A stretch of DNA of 37,894 nucleotides from NCBI RefSeq assembly GCF_001431665.1, contig NZ_LLXV01000036.1, forward strand, positions 1 through 37,894, given 5' to 3'. This stretch comes from Stenotrophomonas beteli (GTDB lineage: Bacteria; Pseudomonadota; Gammaproteobacteria; Xanthomonadales; Xanthomonadaceae). The translations under genes were made by a program, and so were the position numbers. Under the pieces are notes generated by a model. That model was not told the DNA's origin and made no database searches. It saw only the letters and a list, made by a program, of their open reading frames with translations. Below are positions 27,481 through 35,492 of this stretch, piece after piece (the first letter of the stretch is position 1; each line of letters starts with the position of its first letter).

Positions 27481-27906
27481 ATGATACCGACCGCACCGTT
27501 CATGAGTCCGGAAGAACTCCTAAGGCACTCTCAAGCCATATGCGACGGGATGAGCGAGGACGAAGATGGACTGCGCCGGGAGGTTCTAGCGCACGCTGGT
27601 AGCCGCTGGTCCCTAGGTATCATCCATGCGCTTGGCGTGTATGGAACGCTGCGTCATGCCGAGGTCGCGCGACGGATGAAGGGGATCACCCAGCGCATGC
27701 TTACGCGCACCCTCCGGCAATTGGAACGTGACGGGTTGATCAGCCGGCAGGATTTCCGCGAAGTACCGCCACATGTGGAGTACAGCATCACAGCGCTGGG
27801 CAAGGACCTTCTTGTACTGATGATTCCCATGTGGACATGGGTAGTGGCTCATGCGGAGGAATTCCGCCAATGTCGGCAGAATTTTGATTCTTCAGACGGG
27901 AAATGA
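27481..27906 (+). CDS. HxlR-family transcriptional regulator
   Basis: Winged-helix DNA-binding protein of 141 residues, expected to act as a dimer. The core reads RWSLGIIHALGVYGTLRHAEVARRMKGITQRML with the recognition helix and then TLRQLERDGLISRQDF and the wing VEYSITALGKDLL, all diagnostic for HxlR/MarR-like regulators. HxlR proteins often sense electrophiles, quinones or aldehydes and control a divergent oxidoreductase, which fits the neighbouring reductase. Cysteines are present at about 20 and near the C-terminus, but the N-terminal redox Cys of YodB/HypR was not clearly found. The DNA looks less GC-rich than the neighbours, in line with acquisition. Confidence 0.88.
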   Translation: MIPTAPFMSPEELLRHSQAICDGMSEDEDGLRREVLAHAGSRWSLGIIHALGVYGTLRHAEVARRMKGITQRMLTRTLRQLERDGLISRQDFREVPPHVEYSITALGKDLLVLMIPMWTWVVAHAEEFRQCRQNFDSSDGK

Positions 27907-28150
27907 AGATATGGGCCAGCAGCGGCGCAGGCAGGTAGCTTCACCCACTGGGGGGATGCTCCATCGCGTCATCACCGAGGTATTCGCGTCGGTCACATCC
28001 GACGCCAAGCGTTTGGCCTTGTGTGGGCTATAACATCGGGGCGTCACCGAAGGCACCGCAAGAACGCATGTGGTCACGTCATCGAAGAGATGCGACAGCG
28101 ATACGACCACGAACCGCCGGTGGTTCAACCGCCTCATAAGCTGCACGTGC

Positions 28151-28165
28151 TCGAGCGTGGAACCA
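28151..28165 (+). repeat. Inner direct repeat, right copy
   Basis: TCGAGCGTGGAACCA, identical to 26243-26257, followed closely by AATTTTTCCGG at 28169-28179. Confidence 0.75.
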
Positions 28166-28184
28166 CTTAATTTTTCCGGAAATA

Positions 28185-28208
28185 TGAAAAAGGCGCCGCA
28201 AGGGCGCC
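28185..28208 (-). terminator. Terminator of tRNA-Lys
   Basis: On the minus strand AGGCGCC-CTTGC-GGCGCCT is followed by TTTT, about 18 bp after the tRNA 3' end. Confidence 0.8.
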
Positions 28209-28225
28209 TAAGTCATTGATGCAAT

Positions 28226-28301
28226 TGGTGGGCCGTGAAGGATTCGAACCTTCGACCAAAAGATTAAAAGTCTTCTGCTCTACCGACTGAGCTAACGGCC
28301 C
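28226..28301 (-). tRNA. tRNA-Lys (anticodon UUU)
   Basis: A 76-nt cloverleaf on the minus strand. Acceptor GGGCCGT pairs with ACGGCCC. The D arm is GCTC...GAGC, the anticodon loop CTTTTAA with anticodon TTT, and the T arm GAAGG-TTCGAAT-CCTTC. The CCA is encoded. It closely resembles E. coli tRNA-Lys. Its 3' part is repeated at 26143, marking it as a probable integration site. Confidence 0.97.
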
Positions 28302-28379
28302 ATTGCACTGCCCCAGCCTTTCGGCGGGGTGGGCATTCTACCCTACTTTGGCCGGTCGCGTGAAACCCCGGTGTGTCGA

Positions 28380-28406
28380 GGTTGCCGGCCAGCGGCCGGC
28401 ACTACC
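28380..28406 (-). repeat. GTAG-type REP palindrome upstream of the zincin gene
   Basis: On the minus strand it starts GTAGTGCCGGCC and is palindromic (GCCGGCC...GGCCGGC). A 24-bp core is identical to 29423-29446. Confidence 0.75.
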
Positions 28407-28469
28407 TTCGGGCTTAAACCTTTCGGGCCACTGGCGCATCCCATCTGTGATCCTTCCCCGGAGCCATGG

Positions 28470-29465
28470 ATGCGCCTGATCGCCAGCCTGCTTGCCGCCC
28501 TGCTGCCCTGCTCAGCCCTGGCCGCCCCGCCCCAGGTCGTCACCGACGATATCACCCGCTTCTGGGCCACCTACGACGCGGTGCGCGCCGAGCCCGATGG
28601 CGAACGCCGGGTGGCGCTGGTCCAGCAGCGCTACATCGATCCGGGCAGCCCCGGCCTGCATGCGCTGATGCAGGTGCGCCACTACACTGCCCGCGAATAC
28701 GCCGAGGCCATGTGGGCCTGGCCACGCTTCTGGACCTCGGTGCGGCCGCTCAGCGCCAACGCGCAGCAGGCCAGCGCCACGCTGGAGCGCGACCTGGTCG
28801 CGTTCCGTTCGCTCTACCCTGCCCTGCGCCCGGCCACCATCACCTATTCGGTGGGCGTGCTGCGCACAGGCGGCACCACACTGGGCAACAAGGTATTGAT
28901 CGGTGCGGAGATGGCGCTGGGTGATGAGCGAGTGGATGTAAGCGAGCTTCCGGAGCCGATGCGCAGCCGGCTGCGGATCTTCTACGACAGCCGGCCGGGT
29001 GCGAACAACGCGCAGAACAACCTGCACGAGTACGTGCACACGCAGCAGCGCGAGACCACCGGCAGTCTGGCCCAGTACGCGGTGCGCGAAGGTGTGGCCG
29101 AGTTTGTGGCCGAGCGGCTGAGCGGGCGTCGGCCGGCGTTACCGCTGTACACCTACGGACCCGCGCACGAGGCGGAAATCCGCGCGCGCTTCGTTGCCGA
29201 AATGGACGGCGAAGATCTGGACAACTGGTTGTACAACAGCGCCCGCAATCGGTTCGGGGTGAGTGACCTGGGGTACTACGCCGGGTATCGCATCGCGCAG
29301 GAGTACATGCGGCGGCAGAAGGATGAAAAGGCTGGGATCGCGCGGATGATCGAGTTGGACTATGCCGATCCGAAGGCGGTGCGGGCCTTCATCGAGGCGT
29401 CGGGGTGGTTGCCTGATGAGGCTGCCGGCCAGCGGCCGGCACTACCAGACTCCAGCCGCCGGTAG
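28470..29465 (+). CDS. Putative exported zinc metallopeptidase (HEXXH)
   Basis: Exported protein of 331 residues. A signal peptide spans about 1-19 (ending ALA-A). A zincin motif HEYVH lies at 186-190 and EGVAEFVAE at 207-215 could supply the third (Glu) ligand, as in gluzincins and DUF2268-like putative proteases. The catalytic Glu is present. The last 14 or so residues (about 318-331) are encoded by a REP element and sequence after it. The ATG at 28470 is chosen for the signal peptide; the frame is open upstream through another REP. It stands alone between tRNA-Lys and queC. The substrate is unknown. Confidence 0.75.
   Translation: MRLIASLLAALLPCSALAAPPQVVTDDITRFWATYDAVRAEPDGERRVALVQQRYIDPGSPGLHALMQVRHYTAREYAEAMWAWPRFWTSVRPLSANAQQASATLERDLVAFRSLYPALRPATITYSVGVLRTGGTTLGNKVLIGAEMALGDERVDVSELPEPMRSRLRIFYDSRPGANNAQNNLHEYVHTQQRETTGSLAQYAVREGVAEFVAERLSGRRPALPLYTYGPAHEAEIRARFVAEMDGEDLDNWLYNSARNRFGVSDLGYYAGYRIAQEYMRRQKDEKAGIARMIELDYADPKAVRAFIEASGWLPDEAAGQRPALPDSSRR
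29423..29446 (-). repeat. REP palindrome inside the 3' end of the zincin gene
   Basis: The 24-bp core is identical to the element upstream of the same gene (28383-28406). It is read in frame and supplies residues about 318-326 of the protein. Confidence 0.8.
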
Positions 29466-29477
29466 CGGCGGGAGAGA

Positions 29478-29498
29478 GTGCGAACCAACGGTTCGCAC
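29478..29498. terminator. Hairpin between convergent genes
   Basis: GTGCGAACC-AAC-GGTTCGCAC is a perfect 9-bp stem with a 3-nt loop between the zincin gene (stop 29465) and queC (stop 29528). No T tract follows. A bidirectional terminator role is inferred. Confidence 0.55.
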
Positions 29499-29527
29499 CC
29501 ACCATTGGGGGCATCAGCCCCATCACC

Positions 29528-30193
29528 TCAGGCGTACAGCGTAGGGTCCGGCACGCCGGCTTCGGCGAAGCCCTGCGCGCGCAGGCGGCAGGCGTCGCAG
29601 TGGCCGCAGGCGGCGCCGTTGGCGTCGGCGTTGTAGCAGGACACGGTCAGGCCGAAGTCCACGCCCAGGCGCACGCCTTCGCTGACGATCTGGCCCTTGC
29701 TGAGGAACTGCAGCGGGGCATGCACCTTGATGCCGGCGCCTTCCACGCCCGACTTGGTGGCCAGGTTGGCCAGTGCTTCGAACGCGGCCACGAACTCGGG
29801 GCGGCAGTCCGGGTAGCCGGAGTAGTCCACCGCGTTGACGCCGCAGAAGATGTCGTTGGCGCCGAGCACTTCGGCCCAGCCCAGGGCCAGCGACAGCATG
29901 ATGGTGTTGCGCGCCGGCACGTAGGTGACCGGGATGCCGGCACCGCCGGCCTCGGGCACGTCGATGTCGTCGGTCAGCGCCGAGCCGCCGATGCTGCGCA
30001 GGTCCACGTCCACGGTCTTGTGCGCGACCACGCCCTGGGCTTTGGCCACGCGGGCGGCGGCGTCCAGTTCGGAGGTGTGGCGCTGGCCATAGCGCACGCT
30101 CAGGGCATGCACGGCGAAGCCCTGTTCCTGGGCCAGGGCGATGACGGCGGCTGAATCCATGCCGCCGGAGAGAAGCACGACTGCCTTCTTCAT
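29528..30193 (-). CDS. queC: 7-cyano-7-deazaguanine synthase QueC
   Basis: ATP-dependent enzyme that converts 7-carboxy-7-deazaguanine and ammonia to preQ0, a step of queuosine biosynthesis. It has 221 residues, the usual length. The N-terminal PP-loop is SGGMDS (9-14). The zinc site near the C-terminus is formed by C186, C196, C199 and C202 (CGHCDAC). The ATG at 30193 gives the conserved [11 protein letters not shown] start. It follows queE by 78 bp on the same strand and the two act in consecutive steps. Confidence 0.97.
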   Translation of the reverse strand: MKKAVVLLSGGMDSAAVIALAQEQGFAVHALSVRYGQRHTSELDAAARVAKAQGVVAHKTVDVDLRSIGGSALTDDIDVPEAGGAGIPVTYVPARNTIMLSLALGWAEVLGANDIFCGVNAVDYSGYPDCRPEFVAAFEALANLATKSGVEGAGIKVHAPLQFLSKGQIVSEGVRLGVDFGLTVSCYNADANGAACGHCDACRLRAQGFAEAGVPDPTLYA

Positions 30194-30271
30194 GGGAAAA
30201 ACATCCGGTTGGGAGGGGAAAGCCAGCACGCTGTCCCGCGCCGGAACTACATCAGGGAACGCTGCGCCGGC

Positions 30272-30973
30272 TCATCGGCCGGGCTCGTCATTCCACAGGA
30301 TTTTATGCAACTGCATCTGGAAGCGCACCGGCAGCCGGTCTTCGACGATCCAGTCGGCCAACTGCCGCGCAGTGATCTCGCCCTTGCTGGGCGAAAAGAA
30401 CACGGTGCAGCGCTTGACCAGATCATGCTCGGCCAGCAGGGCCTTGGCCCAGTCGTAGTCTTGCCGGCTGCAGATGACGAACTTGATCTGGTCACGCGCG
30501 GTCAGCAGCGGCAGGTTGTCCCAGCGGTTGCGCGCCACTTCGGCCGAACCCGGGGTCTTGATGTCGACCACGCGAGATACGCGCGGGTCCACCGCGCTGA
30601 CGTCCAGTGCGCCGGAGGTCTCCAGCGAGACGTCCATGCCGGCGTCGCACAGCTTCTGCAGCAGCACCAGGCAGCGCTTCTGCGCCAGCGGCTCGCCGCC
30701 GGTCACGCAGACGTGGCGCACGCCCTGGGCCAGCACCTCGGCCACGATATCGTCGATATCCCACCAGGTGCCGCCGTGGAAGGCATAGGCGGTGTCGCAG
30801 TACTGGCAGCGCAGCGGGCAGCCGGTCAGGCGCACGAACACGGTCGGCCAGCCGGCGGTATCGGCTTCGCCCTGCAGCGAGGTGAAGATCTCGGTGATCT
30901 TCAGGCGCGGCAGCGGCGATTGCACGATGTCGCTGGGGGTGGCGACGGCGTTGGACGGGGTAACGGCGGTCAT
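30272..30973 (-). CDS. queE: 7-carboxy-7-deazaguanine synthase QueE
   Basis: Radical SAM enzyme of 233 residues that rearranges 6-carboxytetrahydropterin to 7-carboxy-7-deazaguanine. The iron-sulfur cluster motif is CPLRCQYC (C52, C56, C59). Substrate/SAM-site segments are SLQGEADTAGWPTVFVRLTG upstream of it and VTGGEPLAQ downstream. The protein is the short type of QueE found in proteobacteria. The ATG at 30973 is preferred over a TTG nine bases earlier. A GTAG-type REP lies between its start and cpoB. It is followed by queC; QueD is not in the window. Confidence 0.95.
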   Translation of the reverse strand: MTAVTPSNAVATPSDIVQSPLPRLKITEIFTSLQGEADTAGWPTVFVRLTGCPLRCQYCDTAYAFHGGTWWDIDDIVAEVLAQGVRHVCVTGGEPLAQKRCLVLLQKLCDAGMDVSLETSGALDVSAVDPRVSRVVDIKTPGSAEVARNRWDNLPLLTARDQIKFVICSRQDYDWAKALLAEHDLVKRCTVFFSPSKGEITARQLADWIVEDRLPVRFQMQLHKILWNDEPGR

Positions 30974-31026
30974 GGCAGGCAATTCTTCAGGGGCGGGCGA
31001 CCGGTGTATCGGCGCCGGAAACGAAA

Positions 31027-31052
31027 GCAGCCGAGCATGGGCTCGGCTCTAC
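31027..31052 (-). repeat. GTAG-type REP palindrome between cpoB and queE
   Basis: On the minus strand it starts GTAGAGCCGAGCCC and closes GCTCGGCTGC. It is of the same subtype as those at 16732 and 24583. Its position in the tol-pal to que gap may limit read-through. Confidence 0.7.
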
Positions 31053-31082
31053 GGGGTGCGCAGTGTACGCCCGGCAGGCAGG

Positions 31083-31901
31083 TCAGCGGATCTGCTTGCC
31101 CAGCCGGATCGACTGCAGGCGGTCCTGCGCGGTGCGCGCGGCGTCCGAGCCCGGGTACTGCGCCACGACGGTCTCCAGCGTCTGCTGGGCCTGGTCGACC
31201 TTGCCCTCGCCATACTGCGACAGGCCGATCTTGAGCAGGCCGCCGGCGGCCTTGTCGTGGGTCGGATAGCGCGAGAGCAGTTCACGGAACTGGGTCTCGG
31301 CCATCGGGAAATTGCGGGTGGCGTAGTAGCTCTCGCCCAGCCAGTACAGCGCGTTCGGCGCGTACACGCCGTTCGGGTACAACTCCAGGAAGCTCAGGAA
31401 CAGCTGCGCCGAATCATCGTACCTGCCAGCCTTCAGGGAATCGAAGGCGACGTTGTAGGAGGTGCGCTCGTCACCGGTGGCAGCCAGGCTGCCGGCATCA
31501 CCATGGACCGAAGGCGGCCGCTCGGAAGTGGCCGCCGCTGCGGGTTTCGCCGGGGCCGGAGCGGCCTTCGGCGCGCTCGCCGGAACGGGCGGCAGGGCCG
31601 GGGCGGCATTGCCCCCTTCCAACCGGTTCAGGCGGCTGTCCAGATCCAGGTACTGGTCCTGGGCGGACTGCTTGAGCTGGGCGTTGTCGTGCTGCAACTG
31701 CTCGATCGAGGCCTGCAGGCTGGTGACCTGCTGCCGCAGCTGGTTGATCTGGTTCAACAGGTCCTGATTGGCACTGTTGTTGTACATCTGCTGCTCGAGC
31801 GCGCCGACACGATCGGCCAGGCTCTGTCGCTGTGCATGCGCCGGTGCGGCAGCCACGAGGGCTGCCGCAACGACCAGCATCAATGTGATGCCAATGCGCA
31901 T
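31083..31901 (-). CDS. cpoB: Cell division coordinator CpoB (YbgF)
   Basis: Periplasmic protein of 272 residues that links the Tol complex with PBP1B during division. Signal peptide about 1-23 (AHA-Q). A trimerising coiled coil spans about 27-95 (LADRVGALEQQMYN... QLRQQVTSLQASIEQLQ). An Ala/Pro linker follows and then a TPR domain (about 148-272) with YNVAFDSLKAGRYDDSAQLF and ALYWLGESYYATRNF. It starts 3 bp after the pal stop, in the conserved tol-pal order. That mrcB is also in this window is a coincidence of map position. Confidence 0.95.
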   Translation of the reverse strand: MRIGITLMLVVAAALVAAAPAHAQRQSLADRVGALEQQMYNNSANQDLLNQINQLRQQVTSLQASIEQLQHDNAQLKQSAQDQYLDLDSRLNRLEGGNAAPALPPVPASAPKAAPAPAKPAAAATSERPPSVHGDAGSLAATGDERTSYNVAFDSLKAGRYDDSAQLFLSFLELYPNGVYAPNALYWLGESYYATRNFPMAETQFRELLSRYPTHDKAAGGLLKIGLSQYGEGKVDQAQQTLETVVAQYPGSDAARTAQDRLQSIRLGKQIR

Positions 31902-31904
31902 GGA

Positions 31905-32423
31905 TTACTGCGCGGTGTAGACGATTTCGACGCGACGGTTCTGCGACCAGCAGGACTCGTTCGACTCGGTGCAGACCGGACGCTCTTCACCGTAGGACAC
32001 GACGGTCAGCTGCGAAGCCGAGCCACCGTTGGCCTGCAGGGCCGAGTTGACGCCGTTGCCACGACGCTCGCCCAGGGCCTGGTTGTACGCGCGCGAACCG
32101 CGCTCGTCGGTGTGGCCCTGCAGGGTGATGCGCGAGGACGGACGGTCACGCAGGTACTTGGCGTGGCAAGCCATGATGGCCTGGAATTCCGGCTTCACGT
32201 CTTCCTTGTCCAGGTCGAAGTAGACAACGCGCTGGCGCAGGCAGGCGTCGGTGTCCAGGTCGCCCGGGCCGTACAGGCCGGAGGTCGACGGGCCGGTCGG
32301 GGTGGTGGTCGAGGTGCCGGTGTCGACCGGAGCCTGCGGCTCTTCCTTCACCTTCTTCGAGCAACCGGCCAGGACGGCCACAGACAGCAGGGAAACAAGC
32401 AGAACGCGGGTGGACTTGTTCAT
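31905..32423 (-). CDS. pal: Peptidoglycan-associated lipoprotein Pal
   Basis: Outer-membrane lipoprotein of 172 residues that binds peptidoglycan and TolB. The lipobox is LAGC with the lipidated Cys at 21. A Thr/Pro-rich linker (about 30-50) precedes an OmpA-like domain (about 62-172) with VYFDLDKEDVKPEF and TLQGHTDERGSRAYNQALGERR, the meso-diaminopimelate-binding signature. The start at 32423 has AAAGG and AGGAG upstream. The gene follows tolB, with a 64-bp gap containing an AT-rich stretch that may be a promoter. Confidence 0.97.
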   Translation of the reverse strand: MNKSTRVLLVSLLSVAVLAGCSKKVKEEPQAPVDTGTSTTTPTGPSTSGLYGPGDLDTDACLRQRVVYFDLDKEDVKPEFQAIMACHAKYLRDRPSSRITLQGHTDERGSRAYNQALGERRGNGVNSALQANGGSASQLTVVSYGEERPVCTESNESCWSQNRRVEIVYTAQ

Positions 32424-32465
32424 GGCGATACCTTTGTGGCTCCTAGGCCGATGAGGGGTTCAAGA

Positions 32466-32490
32466 CAGCGAAAATATTAACACTCTTTTA
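32466..32490 (-). promoter_or_regulatory. AT-rich candidate promoter before pal
   Basis: The minus strand reads GTTAATATTTTCGC just past the tolB stop, unusually AT-rich here, with TAATAT as a possible -10. No good -35 is seen. An internal pal promoter is known in other tol-pal loci. Confidence 0.3.
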
Positions 32491-33807
32491 GCGCTGGGTA
32501 CGGTATGGGGACCATGCCGGCTCGCGCACATCACCATCGGCCAGGACCAGGCGCTGGCGAACCCGCGCATCGGCCGAAACGGCATACAACACACCACGGC
32601 CACCTTCGCGGGCGGCGTACAGCACCATGCTTGCGTTGGGCGCAAAGCTGGGCGATTCATCCAGCGAACCCGGCGACAGCGTGCTCCAGCGCGGCGAGCC
32701 CAGCGAGCTGTCCATCATCGCGATCTTGTAGCTGTTGCCCGAGCCCTGTGCCACGGCGATCTTCTTGCCGTCGTAGGACACCGAGGGCTTGGCGTTGTAG
32801 TTGCCCTGGAAGGTCACGCGCTCGGCGCTGCCGCCGCCGGCACCGACCTTGTAGACCTGCGGACGGCCGCCGCGGTCGGAGGTGAAGTACACCGCGCTGC
32901 CGTCCGGCGCCCAGGTCGGCTCGGTATCGATGGCGAAGTGGTTGGTCAGCTGGGTCAGCTGCTTGCTGCCCAGGTCCATCACGTAGATTTCCGGGTTGCC
33001 CGAACGCGACAGGGTCAGGGCCAGCTTGCGGCCGTCCGGCGAGAACGCCGGGGCGCTGTTGATGCCGCGGAAGCTGGTGACCAGCTCACGCGCGCCGGTG
33101 GCGATGTTCTGGATGTAGATGGCCGAATTGCCACGCTCGAAGCTGACATAGGCCAGCTTGCCGCCATCCGGGCTCCACGACGGCGACAGCAGCGGCTCGG
33201 CCGAACGCACGATGGTCTGCGGGTTGTAGCCGTCGGAGTCGGCCACCATCAGCGCATAGCGCATGGCGTCGCCCTTGCCACTGGCGGTCACGTAGGCGAT
33301 GCGGGTCCAGAAGGCGCCGCGGATGCCGGTGATCTTTTCGTAGATGGCATCGGCCATCTGGTGGGCGACATCGCGCATGGCGTTGCCACGGGCGGTCATC
33401 GCCAGGCCCAGCAGGCGCTCGCCCTTGGGCACGTCGAACAGTTCGTACTCGACGCGGTAGGCACCGGCACCGGCGTCGAGCACGCGGCCGACCACGATGT
33501 AGTTCTGCTTCAGCGCGCGCCAGGTGGCGAACTGGATGTCACCGCCGCGCACCGGCTTTTCGACGATCTGCGCTTCCGGCAGCGTGCGGAACTGGCCGGA
33601 GCGCTCCAGGTCGGCGCGGACCACGCCGGCGACGTCGGTCTGCGGTGCAGCCGCCGAACCCTGGTAGGGCATCGGCACGATGGTGATCGGCAGCGCGGAG
33701 GCATTGCCGCCGATGATGTCGATATCCAGCCCCTTCTGCTGCGCGACGGCAGCAAAGGGCAGCAACAGGGCCGCAAACACGGCAAGCCAGCGAGGCATCT
33801 TTTTCAT
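32488..33807 (-). CDS. tolB: Tol-Pal system beta-propeller protein TolB
   Basis: Periplasmic protein of 439 residues that interacts with Pal and TolA. Signal peptide about 1-22 (AVA-Q). The N-terminal domain (about 25-160) contains the GLDIDIIGGNASALPITIVP strand region. The C-terminal six-bladed propeller shows repeated WSPDGGKLAYVSFE, FSPDGRKLALTLS and WAPDGSAVYFTSD motifs. The ATG at 33807 starts the signal peptide; the longer frame to 33870 has no signal character. A 187-bp gap to tolA is larger than others in the cluster and may hold a promoter, but only weak hairpins were seen there. Confidence 0.96.
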   Translation of the reverse strand: MKKMPRWLAVFAALLLPFAAVAQQKGLDIDIIGGNASALPITIVPMPYQGSAAAPQTDVAGVVRADLERSGQFRTLPEAQIVEKPVRGGDIQFATWRALKQNYIVVGRVLDAGAGAYRVEYELFDVPKGERLLGLAMTARGNAMRDVAHQMADAIYEKITGIRGAFWTRIAYVTASGKGDAMRYALMVADSDGYNPQTIVRSAEPLLSPSWSPDGGKLAYVSFERGNSAIYIQNIATGARELVTSFRGINSAPAFSPDGRKLALTLSRSGNPEIYVMDLGSKQLTQLTNHFAIDTEPTWAPDGSAVYFTSDRGGRPQVYKVGAGGGSAERVTFQGNYNAKPSVSYDGKKIAVAQGSGNSYKIAMMDSSLGSPRWSTLSPGSLDESPSFAPNASMVLYAAREGGRGVLYAVSADARVRQRLVLADGDVREPAWSPYRTQR

Positions 33808-33994
33808 GGAGCGCTCAATAGGGGGAAACCGGAACGAGGGATAACAAAGCGGAAGTGAACCGCTTCGCAATCATGAACCAAGGGTACGTGAATTCCGGGT
33901 CAGTTCCAGCCCGGGCTCTCACGCACCGTTAACGTCGTGGCCACCTTGGGGGCGGCCTGGGCAATGGGCGACCGGGCGGCCGCCCTGCCCCGCC

Positions 33995-35039
33995 TCAGCG
34001 ATCCTGGGCGGTAAAGGTGAAGTTGAGCGTGCGCGCGAACACCGACTCGAACCCGCGGTACGGCAGCGGCTGCGCATTGAGCACGGCGGCCTCGATCGAA
34101 CGCCGGCCGGCCTCGTCGTACGGGCAGTTCGGGCTGACCTTGGCCTGCATCACCGTGCCCCCCGGAATCTGGGTGATGGTGATGGCGCAGCGCTGGCCCA
34201 GTGGCACCGTATCCGGGCGCACCCACTGCGAGAGCACCTTGGCCTGGATCGCGGCGGCGTACTTGGCCGACAGATCGTCGCTGTTGCCACCGCCACCGGC
34301 CGCCGGCTGGGACGCGCCGCTGGCGCCGGCAGCGGCGGTACCGGCCGCATTGCGCGCGGCGGCGACCTGGCGCAGCTTCTGCTCGGCCAGCTTGGCCTCC
34401 TTCTCGGCCTGCTCGCGGCGGGCACGGATCTCGGCGATCTTCTTCTGCTTCTCGGCCTCGGCCTTGTCAGCGGCCACGCGCTCCTGCTCGGCCTGCTTCT
34501 TCTTCTCGTCCGCTTCCTGCTGCTTGGCCAGGCGCAGCTTCTGCTCGGCTTCTTCCTGGCGCTTGCGTTCGGTCAGGTCGATCTGTTCCTGGCGGCGCTT
34601 GGCTTCCTGTTCCTGCTTGGCCTTCTCCTGGGAGATGGCCAGCGCACTCACCGCTTCCTGGTCCTTGGTATCCGGCTGCGCGACACGCTCCTGCGCCTGT
34701 TGCTGCTGCGGCGTGGGGGCGTCCTGCGGGCGCGGTTCCGGGATCGGCTGCGGCGGCGGAATGGTGTCCTCCGGCACAGGGATGGGCTCGGCCACCGGCG
34801 GCGGCAGGTCTTCCAGCTTTTCCGACTGGCGCAGGGCCTGGCGCGCAGCGGAGGCCTCCGACGCAGACAGCGCCAGGCTGGCCTCGACCGACGGATCACC
34901 GGCGGCGGCGTCGGTGTTGCGCTCGGGCGACCAGAACCAGGCCACGATGAAGACCAGCGCGACCAGCAGATGCACCAGCACCGCCAGCGCCAGGGGCAGG
35001 CCCCAGCCGGGTTCGCGCTGATGCGGAGGTGGCAGGGCG

Positions 35040-35050
<11 letters not shown>
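33995..35050 (-). CDS. tolA: Cell envelope integrity protein TolA
   Basis: Inner-membrane protein of 351 residues that spans the periplasm and links TolQR to TolB-Pal. One membrane segment lies at about 17-40 (LALAVLVHLLVALVFIVAWF). A Pro-rich part (about 85-110) is followed by a long charged helix of Lys, Glu, Gln and Ala (about 125-230). The C-terminal domain (about 255-351) has AAAIQAKVLSQWVRPD and a TonB-like fold pattern. Start at 35050, overlapping the tolR stop by 11 bp, so translation is coupled. Confidence 0.95.
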
Positions 35051-35468
<418 letters not shown>

Positions 35469-35492
35469 GGCTTGGACTCCCGGGTCAGGCGC

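Larger units (their letters stand above)
27907..28225. other. Gene-free right part of the candidate island
   Basis: About 320 bp without a supported gene; a 60-codon frame at 27851-28033 has no ribosome site. It holds the right inner direct repeat (28151-28165), the tRNA-Lys terminator and the tRNA 3' flank. Confidence 0.55.
26143..28255. mobile_element. Candidate relict genomic island at tRNA-Lys
   Basis: The stretch is bounded by direct repeats of the tRNA-Lys 3' part (26143-26190 and 28226-28273) and lies on the 3' side of the intact tRNA, as expected for integrase-mediated insertion. A second, inner pair of direct repeats (26243-26257 and 28151-28165) is nested inside. Cargo is an NmrA-like reductase and an HxlR regulator, with base composition that looks less GC-rich than the flanking genes. 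No integrase, excisionase or transposase is visible, so it would be immobile. A tandem tRNA-Lys duplication with one copy broken is the alternative. Confidence 0.55.
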
